Source: Candidatus Rokuibacteriota bacterium (GTDB lineage Bacteria; Methylomirabilota; Methylomirabilia; Rokubacteriales; CSP1-6). From it: a stretch of 37,688 nucleotides of DNA. Position numbers and translations under genes: made by a program. Positions 9,317 to 17,225 of the stretch are shown here, piece by piece. The stretch lies in the NCBI GenBank assembly GCA_016193045.1, contig JACPSW010000118.1, positions 1-37,688 of the forward strand, read 5' to 3'. Position 1 is the first letter of the stretch, and every line of letters begins with the position of its first letter. The notes beneath the pieces are model-generated. The model did no database searches and had not been told where the DNA came from. It worked only from the letters and a program-made list of their open reading frames with translations.

Positions 9317-10629
9317 TCGAGGGGCTCCAGAGCTTCCAGAACATCTTCAAGATCCCCGAGCTCAAGCGCCGGCTGTTCATCACCTTTGGCCTGCTCGCCG
9401 CCTACCGGGTCGGGGCCCACGTCGTGACCCCGGGCGTCGACGGGCATGCGCTCTCGCTCATCTTCGACCAGGCCCAGGGTACGCTCCTCGGGATGGTGGA
9501 TCTCTTCTCGGGGGGCAACCTCCGCCGGCTGACGGTCTTCGCGCTGGGGATCATGCCGTACATCTCGGCGTCGATCATCCTCCAGCTCCTCACGGTGGTG
9601 ATCCCGGCCCTGGAGCGTCTGGCGAAGGAGGGCGAGGCGGGGCGGAAGAAGATCACCCAGTACACGCGGTACGGCACCATTCTCCTCTCCGCGGTCCAGG
9701 CCATGGGGATCGCCGTCGGGCTGGAAGGGATGCGGTCGCCCGACGGCGCGGCCGTCGTGCCCGTGGCCGGCTGGGGCTTCCGGCTCCTGACCATGCTCAC
9801 GCTCACCACGGGCACCGCCCTCATCATGTGGCTCGGGGAGCAGATCTCGGAGAAGGGGATCGGCAACGGGATCTCGCTGATCATCATGGCGGGGATCGTG
9901 GTGCGCCTGCCCTCTGCGGTGGTGGCCTCGTACACCCTGATCTCGTCGGGGGAGCTGAAGCTGTTCGTCTTCGGCGCCCTCGTGGTGATGATGGTGGGGG
10001 TGACCGCCGCCGTCGTGATCATGCAGGAGGGGCAGCGCAAGATCCCGGTCCAGTACGCCAAGCGCGTCGTCGGCCGCCGGATCTACGGCGGGCAGTCCAC
10101 CCACATCCCGCTCCGGGTCAACACGGCGGGCGTCATCCCGGTGATCTTCGCTTCTTCCATCATCCTCTTTCCCGCCACCCTGGCCCAGTTCATCCCGCAC
10201 CCGTGGATGCAGGCGATCTCGGACGCCCTGTCCCCGGGGCGCTTCACCTACACGCTCCTCTACGCGGGCTTCATCATCTTCTTCACGTACTTTTATACCG
10301 CCATCGTCTTCAACCCTATTGACCTGTCCGATAACATGAAGAAGTACGGGGGGTTCATCCCGGGCGTCCGCCCCGGGAAGAAGACCGCCGAGTACATCGA
10401 CCGCACGCTGACGCGGATCACCCTGCCGGGGGCGGTTTTCCTGGCGCTGATCTCGATCCTCCCGGACTTCCTCATCCGGTGGTTCAACGTGCCCTTCTAC
10501 TTCGGGGGCACGAGCCTCCTGATCGTCGTGGGCGTGGCGCTCGACACCGTGCGCCAGATGGAGTCGCACCTCCTGATGCGCCACTACGAAGGGTTCCTGC
10601 GCCGGAAGCCCCGGGGCGTCCCGGCCTAG
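9313..10629 (+). CDS. secY: Preprotein translocase channel subunit SecY
   Basis: This 438-residue membrane protein has the normal SecY length and would span the membrane ten times. Landmarks are the N-terminal [20 protein letters not shown], the plug/TM2 region [39 protein letters not shown], and the cytoplasmic loop [17 protein letters not shown] that docks SecA and ribosomes. SecY with SecE and SecG forms the protein-conducting channel. Its position between rplO and adk is standard; the 134-base gap that follows holds repeat R2. Confidence 0.98.
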   Translation: MIEGLQSFQNIFKIPELKRRLFITFGLLAAYRVGAHVVTPGVDGHALSLIFDQAQGTLLGMVDLFSGGNLRRLTVFALGIMPYISASIILQLLTVVIPALERLAKEGEAGRKKITQYTRYGTILLSAVQAMGIAVGLEGMRSPDGAAVVPVAGWGFRLLTMLTLTTGTALIMWLGEQISEKGIGNGISLIIMAGIVVRLPSAVVASYTLISSGELKLFVFGALVVMMVGVTAAVVIMQEGQRKIPVQYAKRVVGRRIYGGQSTHIPLRVNTAGVIPVIFASSIILFPATLAQFIPHPWMQAISDALSPGRFTYTLLYAGFIIFFTYFYTAIVFNPIDLSDNMKKYGGFIPGVRPGKKTAEYIDRTLTRITLPGAVFLALISILPDFLIRWFNVPFYFGGTSLLIVVGVALDTVRQMESHLLMRHYEGFLRRKPRGVPA

Positions 10630-10632
10630 CCC

Positions 10633-10761
10633 ATGGCGACGCCGATTCTGCTCGTGACTTCTCGAACACGGTGGGCGAAGCGCGCTTCGAGCGCGGGCTT
10701 TGCCCGCGCAAGCTCAGGGGGGAGGAATCGGAAGGGGGGCGGAGCCCCCCTCCGAGGGTAG
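10633..10761 (+). CDS. 42-codon bridging ORF over a repeat, secY-adk (uncertain)
   Basis: An ATG at 10633, three bases after the secY stop, opens a 42-residue frame that ends at TAG 10759-10761, two bases before the adk ATG. Its C-terminal part, from [18 protein letters not shown] on, is encoded by repeat R2 and closely matches the frame between rpsS and rplV, while the N-terminal parts differ. Both frames are 42 codons long. It may serve to carry ribosomes through the repeat to adk. Translation is unproven, and protein similarity is expected from DNA similarity alone. Confidence 0.35.
   Translation: MATPILLVTSRTRWAKRASSAGFARASSGGRNRKGGGAPLRG
10681..10756 (+). repeat. Double-hairpin repeat copy R2 (forward orientation)
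   Basis: The same architecture as R1: hairpin GCGCGGGC-TTT-GCCCGCGC at 10691-10709, a G-rich linker, and a second hairpin at 10729-10754 with a GGA loop. The linker and second hairpin are almost identical to R1. It ends 7 bases before the adk ATG and leaves only a weak AGGG as possible ribosome binding site. Confidence 0.85.
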
Positions 10762-10763
10762 GG

Positions 10764-11420
10764 ATGCGGGTGATCTTTCTGGGGCCGCCGGGAGCGGGGA
10801 AGGGAACGCAGGCGCGGACGCTGGCAGGCGAGCAGGGGATTGTCCAGATCGCCACCGGCGACATGCTGAGGGAGGCCGCGGCCAGGGAGACCCGTCTCGG
10901 GCTGGAGGCCAAGCCGTACATGAACCGGGGAGCGCTGGTTCCTGACGACGTCGTAGTGGGGCTCGTCGCCGAGCGGCTCGATGCCCCGGATGCCGGGAAG
11001 GGGTTTATCCTCGACGGGTTTCCCCGGACGGTGGCCCAGGCCGAGGCCCTGGAGCAGCTCCTCAAGGACCGGGAGCTGGCCGTCGAGCGGGTGATCTATT
11101 TCGAGGTCTCGGAGAAGGAGCTGCTGCGCCGGCTGACGGGGCGGCGGGTGTGCCGTCAGTGCGAGCACCCGTACCACGTCGAATTCTCTCCGCCGAAGCG
11201 CGCCGGGCGCTGCGATCGCTGCGGCGGAGAGCTCTATCAGCGGGAGGACGACAGCGAGGCCGCGGTCCGGCGCCGGCTCGAGGTCTATGCCGCCCAGACG
11301 GCGCCGCTGCTCGAGTATTACCGGAGCCGGGGGCTGTTGATCCCGATCCGCGGGGAAGGTTCCCCGCAGGAGGTCGCCAGCGCGATCCGGCGCGCCGCGG
11401 GGGGCCATACGGCGGCATGA
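10764..11420 (+). CDS. adk: Adenylate kinase, zinc-lid type
   Basis: Adenylate kinase catalyses ATP + AMP = 2 ADP. The 218-residue protein from ATG 10764 has the P-loop GPPGAGKGT at residues 7-15, the AMP-binding ATGDMLR, and [16 protein letters not shown]. The lid carries four cysteines as CRQC and CDRC, the zinc-binding form, followed by [16 protein letters not shown]. It sits between secY and map as in many bacteria. Its TGA overlaps the map ATG. The upstream repeat hairpin sits where a ribosome binding site would be expected. Confidence 0.97.
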   Translation: MRVIFLGPPGAGKGTQARTLAGEQGIVQIATGDMLREAAARETRLGLEAKPYMNRGALVPDDVVVGLVAERLDAPDAGKGFILDGFPRTVAQAEALEQLLKDRELAVERVIYFEVSEKELLRRLTGRRVCRQCEHPYHVEFSPPKRAGRCDRCGGELYQREDDSEAAVRRRLEVYAAQTAPLLEYYRSRGLLIPIRGEGSPQEVASAIRRAAGGHTAA

Positions 11421-12163
11421 TCATCCTCAAGTCTCCCCGGGAGATCGCCCTCATGCGGGCCGGCGGCCGGATCCTGGCCGAGGTGATGGAGCGCCTCCGG
11501 GCCTTCGTGAAGCCCGGCATCTCGACGGCGGAGATCGACCGGGAGGTCGAGACCTTCATCGAGGAGAAGGGCGCCAAGCCGGCCTTCAAGGGGTACCGGG
11601 GATTTCCGGCCACGGTCTGCACCTCGATCAACGAGGAGGTGGTCCACGGGATCCCGGCGTCTACCCGCCGGCTCAAGGAGGGAGACATCATCGGGCTCGA
11701 CCTCGGCTGTATCGTGGACGGCTACTACGCCGACTGCGCCTTCACATTGGCGCTGGGGGAGGTACCCCCGCGGGTCCAGCAGCTGCTGGACGTCACCCGG
11801 GAGAGCCTCGAGCGGGGCGTGGACCAGTGCCGGCCGGGCCGCCGCCTCGGCGATATCTCGCACGCCGTCCAGGAGCACGTGGAGCGGCACGGCTTCTCGG
11901 TGGTGCGGGCCTTCGTCGGGCACGGCATCGGCCGCGAGCTCCACGAGGATCCGCAGATCCCCAACTTCGGCGAGGCCGGCCGCGGCCCCCTGCTGAAGCC
12001 CGGCATGGTGCTGGCCATCGAGCCGATGGTGACGATGGGCGGCTGGGAGGTCCGGATCCTGCCCGACCGGTGGACCGCGGTGACGGAGGACGGGAGCCTG
12101 GCCGCCCATTTCGAGCATACGGTGGCCATCACCGAAAACGGCCCGGACATCCTGACGCGATGA
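11417..12163 (+). CDS. map: Methionine aminopeptidase, type I
   Basis: The enzyme removes the initiator methionine from new proteins. In the 248-residue product the five metal ligands of the family can be placed as D95 (GLDLG), D106 (YYADCAF), H169 (VGHGIG), E202 (AIEPM) and E233 (FEHTV). The length is normal for the short type I form. It begins within the adk stop (ATGA) and ends within the infA start, so the three genes are likely translated together. Confidence 0.98.
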   Translation: MIILKSPREIALMRAGGRILAEVMERLRAFVKPGISTAEIDREVETFIEEKGAKPAFKGYRGFPATVCTSINEEVVHGIPASTRRLKEGDIIGLDLGCIVDGYYADCAFTLALGEVPPRVQQLLDVTRESLERGVDQCRPGRRLGDISHAVQEHVERHGFSVVRAFVGHGIGRELHEDPQIPNFGEAGRGPLLKPGMVLAIEPMVTMGGWEVRILPDRWTAVTEDGSLAAHFEHTVAITENGPDILTR

Positions 12164-12378
12164 CGAAAGAAGACGCGATCGAAGTCGAGGGAACGGTGGT
12201 CGAGCCGCTGCCCAACGCCATGTTCAGGGTGGAGCTGGACAACGGGCACAAGGTCCTCGCCCACGTGTCGGGCAAGATGCGGATGAACTTCATCCGCATC
12301 CTTCCGGGCGATCGGGTCAAGGTGGAGTTGAGCCCCTACGACCTGACCCGGGGCCGGATCACGTACAGGTTTAAATAA
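12160..12378 (+). CDS. infA: Translation initiation factor IF-1
   Basis: The 72-residue OB-fold protein reads [20 protein letters not shown] at the start and has [20 protein letters not shown] and RGRITYRF, all typical of IF-1. IF-1 blocks the A site during initiation. ATG 12160 overlaps the map stop. Its TAA is followed at once by a fragment of the double-hairpin repeat. Confidence 0.98.
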   Translation: MTKEDAIEVEGTVVEPLPNAMFRVELDNGHKVLAHVSGKMRMNFIRILPGDRVKVELSPYDLTRGRITYRFK

Positions 12379-12394
12379 TCGGAGGGGGCCTCGA
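12378..12394. repeat. Truncated double-hairpin repeat fragment
   Basis: The 17 bases at 12378-12394 match the left edge of copy R3 at 13409-13425, ATCGGAGGGGGCCTCGA. The returning arm of the hairpin and the second hairpin are missing. It lies directly after the infA stop. It is either a decayed copy or a remnant left by deletion. Confidence 0.5.
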
Positions 12395-12434
12395 ACGAGG
12401 TCAGCGGCATGCAGGGCTTGAGGCCAATGAGCTT

Positions 12435-12548
12435 ATGAAAGTGAGACCGTCGGTGAAGGTGCGGTGCGAGAAGTGCAAGATCATCAAACGCCGGGGTGTG
12501 GTGCGGATCATCTGCAGCAATCCCCGCCACAAGCAGCGGCAAGGATAG
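12435..12548 (+). CDS. rpmJ: 50S ribosomal protein L36, zinc type
   Basis: This 37-residue gene begins [20 protein letters not shown] and ends with [12 protein letters not shown]. The CEKC pair plus a later Cys and His form the zinc site of the C+ form of L36. ATG 12435 overlaps the TGA of a nine-codon frame (ATG 12409, MQGLRPMSL), which may couple it to infA. Its place between infA and rpsM is standard. Confidence 0.96.
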   Translation: MKVRPSVKVRCEKCKIIKRRGVVRIICSNPRHKQRQG

Positions 12549-12566
12549 AGGGAGAGGAGACGGGAT

Positions 12567-12995
12567 ATGCGGGTAACGGGGGTGGATCTACCGGCCGACA
12601 AGCGGGGAGAGGTCGCGCTCACGTACATCTACGGGATCGGGCGCCGGGCGGCGCGGCGGATCCTGGGTCAGGCCGGCGTAGATCTCAACAAGCGCGTGAA
12701 GGCCTGGAGCACGGACGAGACCGCCCGGGTTCGCGAGACGATCGAGCGCGAGATGAAGGTGGAGGGCGACCTGCGCCGCGAAGTCTCCATGAATGTCAAG
12801 CGGTTGATGGACATCGGCTGCTACCGCGGGATCCGGCACCGGAAGGGTCTGCCGGTCCGGGGCCAGCGCACGCACACCAACGCGCGGACCCGCAAGGGCC
12901 CGCGCCGAGGCGTGATGGTGAAGAAAAAGCCGGCCGCCGCCGCGCCGGCCCCCACAGCGGCCCCGGCAGCGGCGCCGAAGAAGGCGGGAGCGTAA
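12567..12995 (+). CDS. rpsM: 30S ribosomal protein S13
   Basis: The product has 142 residues, with the S13 helix-two-turn-helix region [20 protein letters not shown] and the signature [20 protein letters not shown]. The AGGAGACGGGAT upstream is a good ribosome binding site. About 25 residues beyond the usual KK-rich end are low complexity, mostly Ala, Pro and Lys. S13 bridges the 30S head and the 50S subunit. Confidence 0.97.
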   Translation: MRVTGVDLPADKRGEVALTYIYGIGRRAARRILGQAGVDLNKRVKAWSTDETARVRETIEREMKVEGDLRREVSMNVKRLMDIGCYRGIRHRKGLPVRGQRTHTNARTRKGPRRGVMVKKKPAAAAPAPTAAPAAAPKKAGA

Positions 12996-12998
12996 GCC

Positions 12999-13406
12999 AT
13001 GGCCGAAGCCCCCAAGCCCGTTCCACGGAAGAAAGTCGGGCACAAGAAGGAGCGGAAGGAGGTCCGGGTCGGGATCGCCCACGTCCAGGCCACCTTCAAC
13101 AACACGATCGTGACGCTCACGGACAAGATGGGCAACGTGGTGTCCTGGGCCAGCGCCGGCAGCGTGGGGTTCAAGGGATCCCGCAAGAGCACACCGTTTG
13201 CCGCCCAGACGGCCGCCGAGAACGCCGCCCGCAAGGCCATGGACGTGGGGCTCAAGCAGGTGGAGGTCTTCGTGAAGGGGCCGGGCGCCGGGCGCGAGGC
13301 GGCCATCCGGTCGCTCCAGGCCGTGGGGCTCGAGATCACGGCGATCCGGGACGTCACCCCGATTCCGCATAACGGCTGCCGCCCGCCCAAGCGGCGGCGA
13401 GTGTAA
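12999..13406 (+). CDS. rpsK: 30S ribosomal protein S11
   Basis: The product has 135 residues. [34 protein letters not shown] and the C-terminal [18 protein letters not shown] are diagnostic of S11, a platform protein near the E site. It begins three bases after rpsM and ends 107 bases before rpsD; the gap holds repeat R3. Confidence 0.98.
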   Translation: MAEAPKPVPRKKVGHKKERKEVRVGIAHVQATFNNTIVTLTDKMGNVVSWASAGSVGFKGSRKSTPFAAQTAAENAARKAMDVGLKQVEVFVKGPGAGREAAIRSLQAVGLEITAIRDVTPIPHNGCRPPKRRRV

Positions 13407-13410
13407 ACAT

Positions 13411-13484
13411 CGGAGGGGGCCTCGACGGCCCCCTCCGAAGCCTCCCCCAGGAAGGGGTTGCGCTGGCAAAGCCAGCGCCCGAAC
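13411..13484 (-). repeat. Double-hairpin repeat copy R3 (reverse orientation)
   Basis: This copy is inverted relative to R1 and R2. The first hairpin is a perfect 11-bp stem, CGGAGGGGGCC/GGCCCCCTCCG, with a 5-base loop at 13411-13437. The second is GCGCTGGC-AAA-GCCAGCGC at 13460-13478. Compared with GCGCGGGC/GCCCGCGC in R1 and R2, one base pair has changed on both sides (G-C to T-A), which keeps the stem. Confidence 0.85.
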
Positions 13485-13513
13485 GGGGGTGCAGATGCAA
13501 GGAGGAAATCTAG

Positions 13514-14137
13514 TTGGCACGGTATAGAGACGCGGCCTGCCGGCAGTGCCGGCGAGAGGGCATCAAGCTCTTCCTGAAGGGCGCCCGCTGCTTCACCGAA
13601 AAGTGCGCCATCGAGCGCCGGAACTATCCGCCGGGCCAGCACGGCCTCAACCGGGGAAAACTCACGCCCTTCGGCGTCCAGCTCCGCGAGAAGCAGAAAG
13701 CCAAGCGGATCTACGGCGTCCTCGAGCAGCAGTTCCGCAAGTACTTCGCCTGGGCGGAGGGGGAGAAGGGCGTCACCGGCGAGAACCTCCTGAAGTTCCT
13801 GGAGCGGCGCCTGGACAACGTGGTGTTCCGCCTGGGCTTCGCGGCCTCGCGCCGGGAGGGGCGCCAGATGGTGGCCCACGGCCACTTCCAGGTCAACGGG
13901 CGCAAGGTGACGATCCCCTCCTACCTCGTGAAGGTCGGCGAGATGGTCCAGCTGCGCCCCACCTCCAAGCTCCAGGAGCGCGTGGTGGAGAACCTGAACG
14001 CCGGCCGGGGGCAGGTCCCGCCGTGGCTCGAGGTGGTGCCGGACGAGAAGCGCGGGGTCGTGCGGGGGCAGCCGCTCCGGGAGGACATCCAGATCCCCGT
14101 TCAGGAGCAGCTCATCGTCGAGCTGTTCTCCAAGTAG
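13514..14137 (+). CDS. rpsD: 30S ribosomal protein S4, zinc-binding form (TTG start)
   Basis: The TTG at 13514 follows a strong AAGGAGGAAAT ribosome binding site and gives 207 residues starting [20 protein letters not shown]. Four cysteines near the N-terminus (CRQC, then two more in ARCFTEKC) form the zinc site of the C+ type. The S4 RNA-binding domain is [21 protein letters not shown]4 nucleates 30S body assembly. No ATG or GTG fits the family start. Confidence 0.97.
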   Translation: MARYRDAACRQCRREGIKLFLKGARCFTEKCAIERRNYPPGQHGLNRGKLTPFGVQLREKQKAKRIYGVLEQQFRKYFAWAEGEKGVTGENLLKFLERRLDNVVFRLGFAASRREGRQMVAHGHFQVNGRKVTIPSYLVKVGEMVQLRPTSKLQERVVENLNAGRGQVPPWLEVVPDEKRGVVRGQPLREDIQIPVQEQLIVELFSK

Positions 14138-14147
14138 GGGCCGGCCG

Positions 14148-15125
14148 ATGCCGAGAATTCCGTTCCAGAAGCCGAAAAAGATCGAGTGGGAGGACCTCAC
14201 GGATCGCCACGGGCGGTTGGTGGCGGAACCCTTCGAGAAGGGGTACGCCCTTACCGTGGGGAACTCGCTCCGGCGGACCCTCCTCTCCATCATTCCCGGC
14301 GCCGCCGTGGCCTGGGTGAAGATCCAGGGGGTCAAGGACCCGCTGGCCCGCGTGCCCGGCGTCAAGGAGGAGACGGTGGACGTCCTCCTCAATGTGAAGA
14401 AGCTGGCCGTCCACGTCTCGTCGGGTGAGCCGGCCGTGGTGCGCGTGGAGGCCAAGGGACCCAGGGAGGTCACTGGCGCCGACATCGCCCAGGGCGGGGT
14501 CGAGGTCCTCAACCCGGACCTTCATCTCGCCACGCTGGAGCCGGGCGGCCAGCTGACGCTGGAGCTGGGGGTCCAGGTCGGCCGGGGCTACATGGCCGCC
14601 GACAAGCATCCGGCGGGCACGGTTCCCGCGGGCGCGATTCCCCTGGACGCGGCGTTCACTCCGATCGAGCGGGTCTCCTACAACGTCGAGATGTCCCGGC
14701 TCGGGAAGATCACCGACTACGAGAAACTGGTGCTCGAGCTCTGGACCAACGGCGCCATCACCCCCGAGGAGGCGCTCAGCCACGCCGCGACGCACCTGCG
14801 GGACCATTTCACGCTGCTGGCGGCCGAGGCGCCCGAGGAGGAGGAGGCCCAGGTCGGCGGCGAGGATTTCCTCCGCGACACGCTGGCCAAGAGCCTCGAA
14901 GAGCTCCCGCTCCCGGTGCGCGCCGTCAACGCGCTCAAGAACGCCGAGATCCTCACGGTTCTGGATCTCGTGCAGAAGACCGAGGCGGAGGTGGAGAAGG
15001 TGAAGAACCTCGGCGAGAAGTCCCTGGAGGAGATCAAGGCCGCCCTCGCCGCCCTGGGCCTTTCCCTCGGGATGCGCATCGATCCGAGCCTCGTGGGATC
15101 GGTCGCGCGCGGAGGGCTCCGATGA
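14148..15125 (+). CDS. rpoA: RNA polymerase alpha subunit
   Basis: The 325-residue product has the N-terminal dimerisation domain (PFEKGYALTVGNSLRRTLLS and IPGAAVAWVKIQGV) and, after an acidic linker near residue 230-245, the C-terminal domain LPVRAVNALKNAEILTVLDL through NLGEKSLEEIKAALAALGL, which binds UP elements and activators. It dimerises to nucleate polymerase assembly. Its TGA overlaps the rplQ ATG. Confidence 0.98.
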   Translation: MPRIPFQKPKKIEWEDLTDRHGRLVAEPFEKGYALTVGNSLRRTLLSIIPGAAVAWVKIQGVKDPLARVPGVKEETVDVLLNVKKLAVHVSSGEPAVVRVEAKGPREVTGADIAQGGVEVLNPDLHLATLEPGGQLTLELGVQVGRGYMAADKHPAGTVPAGAIPLDAAFTPIERVSYNVEMSRLGKITDYEKLVLELWTNGAITPEEALSHAATHLRDHFTLLAAEAPEEEEAQVGGEDFLRDTLAKSLEELPLPVRAVNALKNAEILTVLDLVQKTEAEVEKVKNLGEKSLEEIKAALAALGLSLGMRIDPSLVGSVARGGLR

Positions 15126-15574
15126 GGCACGGTGTCGCGGGCAAGAAGCTGGGGCGGGTGACCGCCCACCGCTGGGCGCTCTTCCGGAATCTGCTGACCG
15201 CCCTCTTTCAGCACGAGCGGATCACGACGACCGAGGCCAAGGCCAAGGCGCTCCGCGGCCTGGCCGACCAGGTGATCACCCTGGCCAAGCGGGAGAGCCT
15301 CCACGCGCGCCGTCAGGTGCTCAACCTCCTCCCGAACGAGACCGTGGTGAAGAAGGTCTTTGACACCGTGGGCCCCCGCTACGCCGAGCGCCACGGCGGC
15401 TACACCCGCATCATCAAGGCCGGCCACCGGGTGGGGGACGGGGCTCCGCTCGTCCTCATGGAGCTGGTGGACCGCCCGGAGACGCCCAAGGCGAAGAAGG
15501 AGAAGGGCAAGGAGGCCAAGGGCGAGAAGGCCCCCCGGGGAAAGAAAGAGAAGGCCGCCACAGCCGCCTCCTGA
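15122..15574 (+). CDS. rplQ: 50S ribosomal protein L17
   Basis: The protein begins MRHGVAGKKLGRVTAHRWAL, typical of L17, and has RNLLTALFQHERITTTEAKA and [20 protein letters not shown]. At 150 residues it is longer than E. coli L17 because of a Lys/Glu/Ala-rich C-terminal tail of about 30 residues ([19 protein letters not shown]). It is the last gene of the superoperon. Its 3' part is duplicated at 16637-16848. Confidence 0.97.
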   Translation: MRHGVAGKKLGRVTAHRWALFRNLLTALFQHERITTTEAKAKALRGLADQVITLAKRESLHARRQVLNLLPNETVVKKVFDTVGPRYAERHGGYTRIIKAGHRVGDGAPLVLMELVDRPETPKAKKEKGKEAKGEKAPRGKKEKAATAAS

Positions 15575-15637
15575 GGACCATCCATCAGTTAGCGGCGTTC
15601 CCTGAAGTAGACGCCCTGCCCGCAGCCCCCTGCCTCA

Positions 15638-15671
15638 CGCCGACCCCCAGCGGCGCCGCGTATTTTTCTTT
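15638..15671 (+). terminator. Possible intrinsic terminator after rplQ
   Basis: A short stem CGCCG/CGGCG with an 8-base loop, or alternatively the GCGGCGCCGC palindrome, is followed by TATTTTTCTTT. The T-rich run is rare in this GC-rich DNA, and its position 60-100 bases after the superoperon suits a terminator. The stem is weak, so this is tentative. Confidence 0.35.
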
Positions 15672-15783
15672 GGGCATTGTCACGGCCCGCGCTCTGCCCC
15701 CACCTGGAGTCCATGCCCCTCGCGCGCCTGGCTTACCGTCTTCGCGGGGTCCGGTCCGAGGCCTGCACCTTCGAGCGGCTAGT

Positions 15784-15936
15784 CCCGTGCTGGAGGTCCT
15801 CGTGAGCATCTCCCGGGAGCGCGGGGACTTCCGAACGGCGCTCCGCCATGCCGAGACGCTGGCGGGGCTCGCGCCCGAGGATCAGGGCGTCCGGGCGCTC
15901 AGGGATGACCTGCGTCGCCGGTTGACCGGCGGGTGA
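15784..15936 (+). pseudogene. TPR-like C-terminal gene fragment
   Basis: About 50 codons read VLEVLVSISRERGDFRTALR and then HAETLAGLAPEDQGVRALRD before a stop at 15934-15936. The A/L spacing and the AP-D turn resemble the last tetratricopeptide repeat of a longer protein. The upstream part of the frame is Pro/Arg-rich and unlike protein. It looks like the leftover tail of a TPR protein. The identification is by pattern only. Confidence 0.4.
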
Positions 15937-15961
15937 GGAGGCGTGGACGATCCGGGCATGC

Positions 15962-16369
15962 TCAGTGTCCGAGGCGCTGCTCGACGTCCTCGATGCGGGA
16001 TTGGAGCGCAGCCACCTGCTGCTTCAGCTCGGCCAGGTCGCGCGCGAGGATCTCGCGCCGGCCGGTCTCGTCGGCGAGTCGTGCTTCGATCCGGCGCAGC
16101 GCCTGCGTGATCGCATGGTACTCCTGCTCGAGTCGGTCGAGGCGCCGGTAGATCTCGTCGAAGTGCCCGAGCATCTCGCGGCGCAGCTCGGCGATCTGAC
16201 TATCGACCTGATCGAAGCGCCCGTCGATCTGGTCAAAGCGGCCGGCGACTTGGACCGAGCGCCCGTCGATCTGGTCGAGGCGCCCGTCGATCTGGTCGAG
16301 GCGCCCGTCGATCTCAGTGAAGCGACGCCCGAGAAATTCGACGAGCTGTTGATACTCGGGGGAGGTCAT
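15962..16369 (-). CDS. Coiled-coil protein with heptad repeats
   Basis: This 135-residue protein starts MTSPEYQQLVEFLGRRFTEI and then repeats RLDQIDG-like heptads between about residues 18 and 57, continuing as a charged coiled coil to the end (AELKQQVAALQSRIEDVEQR). The heptads are encoded by 21-bp tandem repeats. It has no signal peptide or membrane segment. No function can be assigned; a structural or oligomerising role is possible. The ribosome binding site is weak. The opposite strand is also open across the repeats, but its Val/Asp/Leu/Ala-Pro product is a by-product of them. Confidence 0.6.
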   Translation of the reverse strand: MTSPEYQQLVEFLGRRFTEIDGRLDQIDGRLDQIDGRSVQVAGRFDQIDGRFDQVDSQIAELRREMLGHFDEIYRRLDRLEQEYHAITQALRRIEARLADETGRREILARDLAELKQQVAALQSRIEDVEQRLGH

Positions 16370-16406
16370 GGACCATGACTACCCTAGATCGAGACCCCGG
16401 TCAAGT

Positions 16407-16424
16407 GTGTCCGGAAGTGGACAC
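16407..16424. promoter_or_regulatory. Palindrome GTGTCC-N6-GGACAC
   Basis: A perfect 6-bp inverted repeat with a 6-base spacer lies upstream of the coiled-coil gene (- strand) and of a short membrane-segment frame (+ strand). It could be an operator or a piece of a mobile-element end. Short palindromes arise by chance in GC-rich DNA. Confidence 0.25.
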
Positions 16425-16461
16425 CCTGGGCGGAGGGGACGATGAGTGTGGAGCAGCCGTT

Positions 16462-16605
16462 ATGAGAGAGCGCGGGATGCGGCGGGTGGGGAAATTCCTC
16501 GGGCTGGTCATCGTCGGGCTGGCGCTCGCGGGTCTGACCGTCTGGGGCGCGGGAGCGCTTTGGCGGTGTACTGGATGGGGCCCGCCGTTGCCCATCTGTT
16601 CCTGA
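16462..16605 (+). pseudogene. Membrane-anchor fragment
   Basis: ATG 16462 opens a 47-codon frame that starts with basic residues (MRERGMRRVGK) followed by one hydrophobic segment, FLGLVIVGLALAGLTVWGAG. It then breaks off in RCTGWGPP. A different frame continues with plausible protein sequence ([17 protein letters not shown]), which suggests a frameshifted remnant of a membrane-anchored protein. The family is not recognised. Confidence 0.3.
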
Positions 16606-16636
16606 CCGTCGGATTCGCCGATGACCATCTCGCCAT

Positions 16637-16848
16637 CCGTGGGCCCCCGCTATGCCGAGCGGCACGGCGGCTACACCCGCATCATCAAGGCCGGTCACCG
16701 TGCCGGGGACGGGGCGCCGCTCGTCCTCATGGAGCTCGTGGATCGCCCGGAGACGCAAGGCGAAGAAGGAGAAGGGCAAGGAGGCCAAGGGCGAGAAGGC
16801 CCCCCGGGGAAAGAAAGAGAAGACCGCCGCAGCCGCTTCCTGAGGACC
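16637..16848 (+). pseudogene. Partial duplicate of the rplQ 3' end
   Basis: This stretch matches rplQ bases 15366-15579 nearly base for base, from CCGTGGGCCCCCGCT to TGAGGACC just after the stop. By eye there are about a dozen substitutions and one 2-base deletion (GAGACGCCCAAGG becomes GAGACGCAAGG), which shifts the frame within the Lys-rich tail. It has no 5' half and no start, so it cannot make L17. It lies about 1.3 kb downstream of the parent in the same orientation. Confidence 0.9.
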
Positions 16849-16849
16849 C

Positions 16850-17114
16850 GGAGAATGGCGTGGTCGTGTTCGCTTCGAGCACTGGTGGGCCCTACTCACC
16901 GGGAAGCTGGGGATGGAAGAATGGGCCGTTCACGAAGGCGCTCGTCGAGGCCGTCATGGGCCAGGCCGATATGTTCAAGAGCGGTCGACTCACGCACACG
17001 ATGCTCGCTCGCTACGTCTACGACCGGATGAGACAGCTCACCAAGGGACAGCAAATGCTGATCGGTCGCTCCCCCGATGGGGTCCCGGACTTTGCGATTG
17101 CGCTCATGAAGTAG
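16850..17114 (+). pseudogene. Caspase-like (peptidase C14) C-terminal fragment
   Basis: The frame reads [12 protein letters not shown], then [20 protein letters not shown] and later GRSPDGVPDFAIALMK before the stop at 17112-17114. This matches the end of bacterial caspase-family proteins, where an ASS(T/S) strand, GxFTxAL helix and final PDFxLA motif are typical. The part with the catalytic His and Cys is absent. It follows the rplQ duplicate directly, so it is a truncated remnant. The assignment rests on motif recall. Confidence 0.55.
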
Positions 17115-17225
17115 CATCGGCCGCCACGAAAGGACTCTTGCTTCCCATGAGAAGAATTAAACTGGCGGATAAACAAGGAGTCACAGCCTCAAGGTGAAGG
17201 GTTTTCGAAGTTTTCCGATTGCAAT

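Noticed and set aside
12588..14512. Long - strand frames across rpsM, rpsK, rpsD and rpoA
   Set aside because: These are antisense to core genes and have no domain-like pattern.
15965..16378. A + strand open frame rich in Val-Asp-Leu and Glu-Ala-Pro repeats
   Set aside because: It lies antisense to the coiled-coil gene, and the 21-bp repeats leave both strands open. The - strand product has a better start and a clear heptad pattern.
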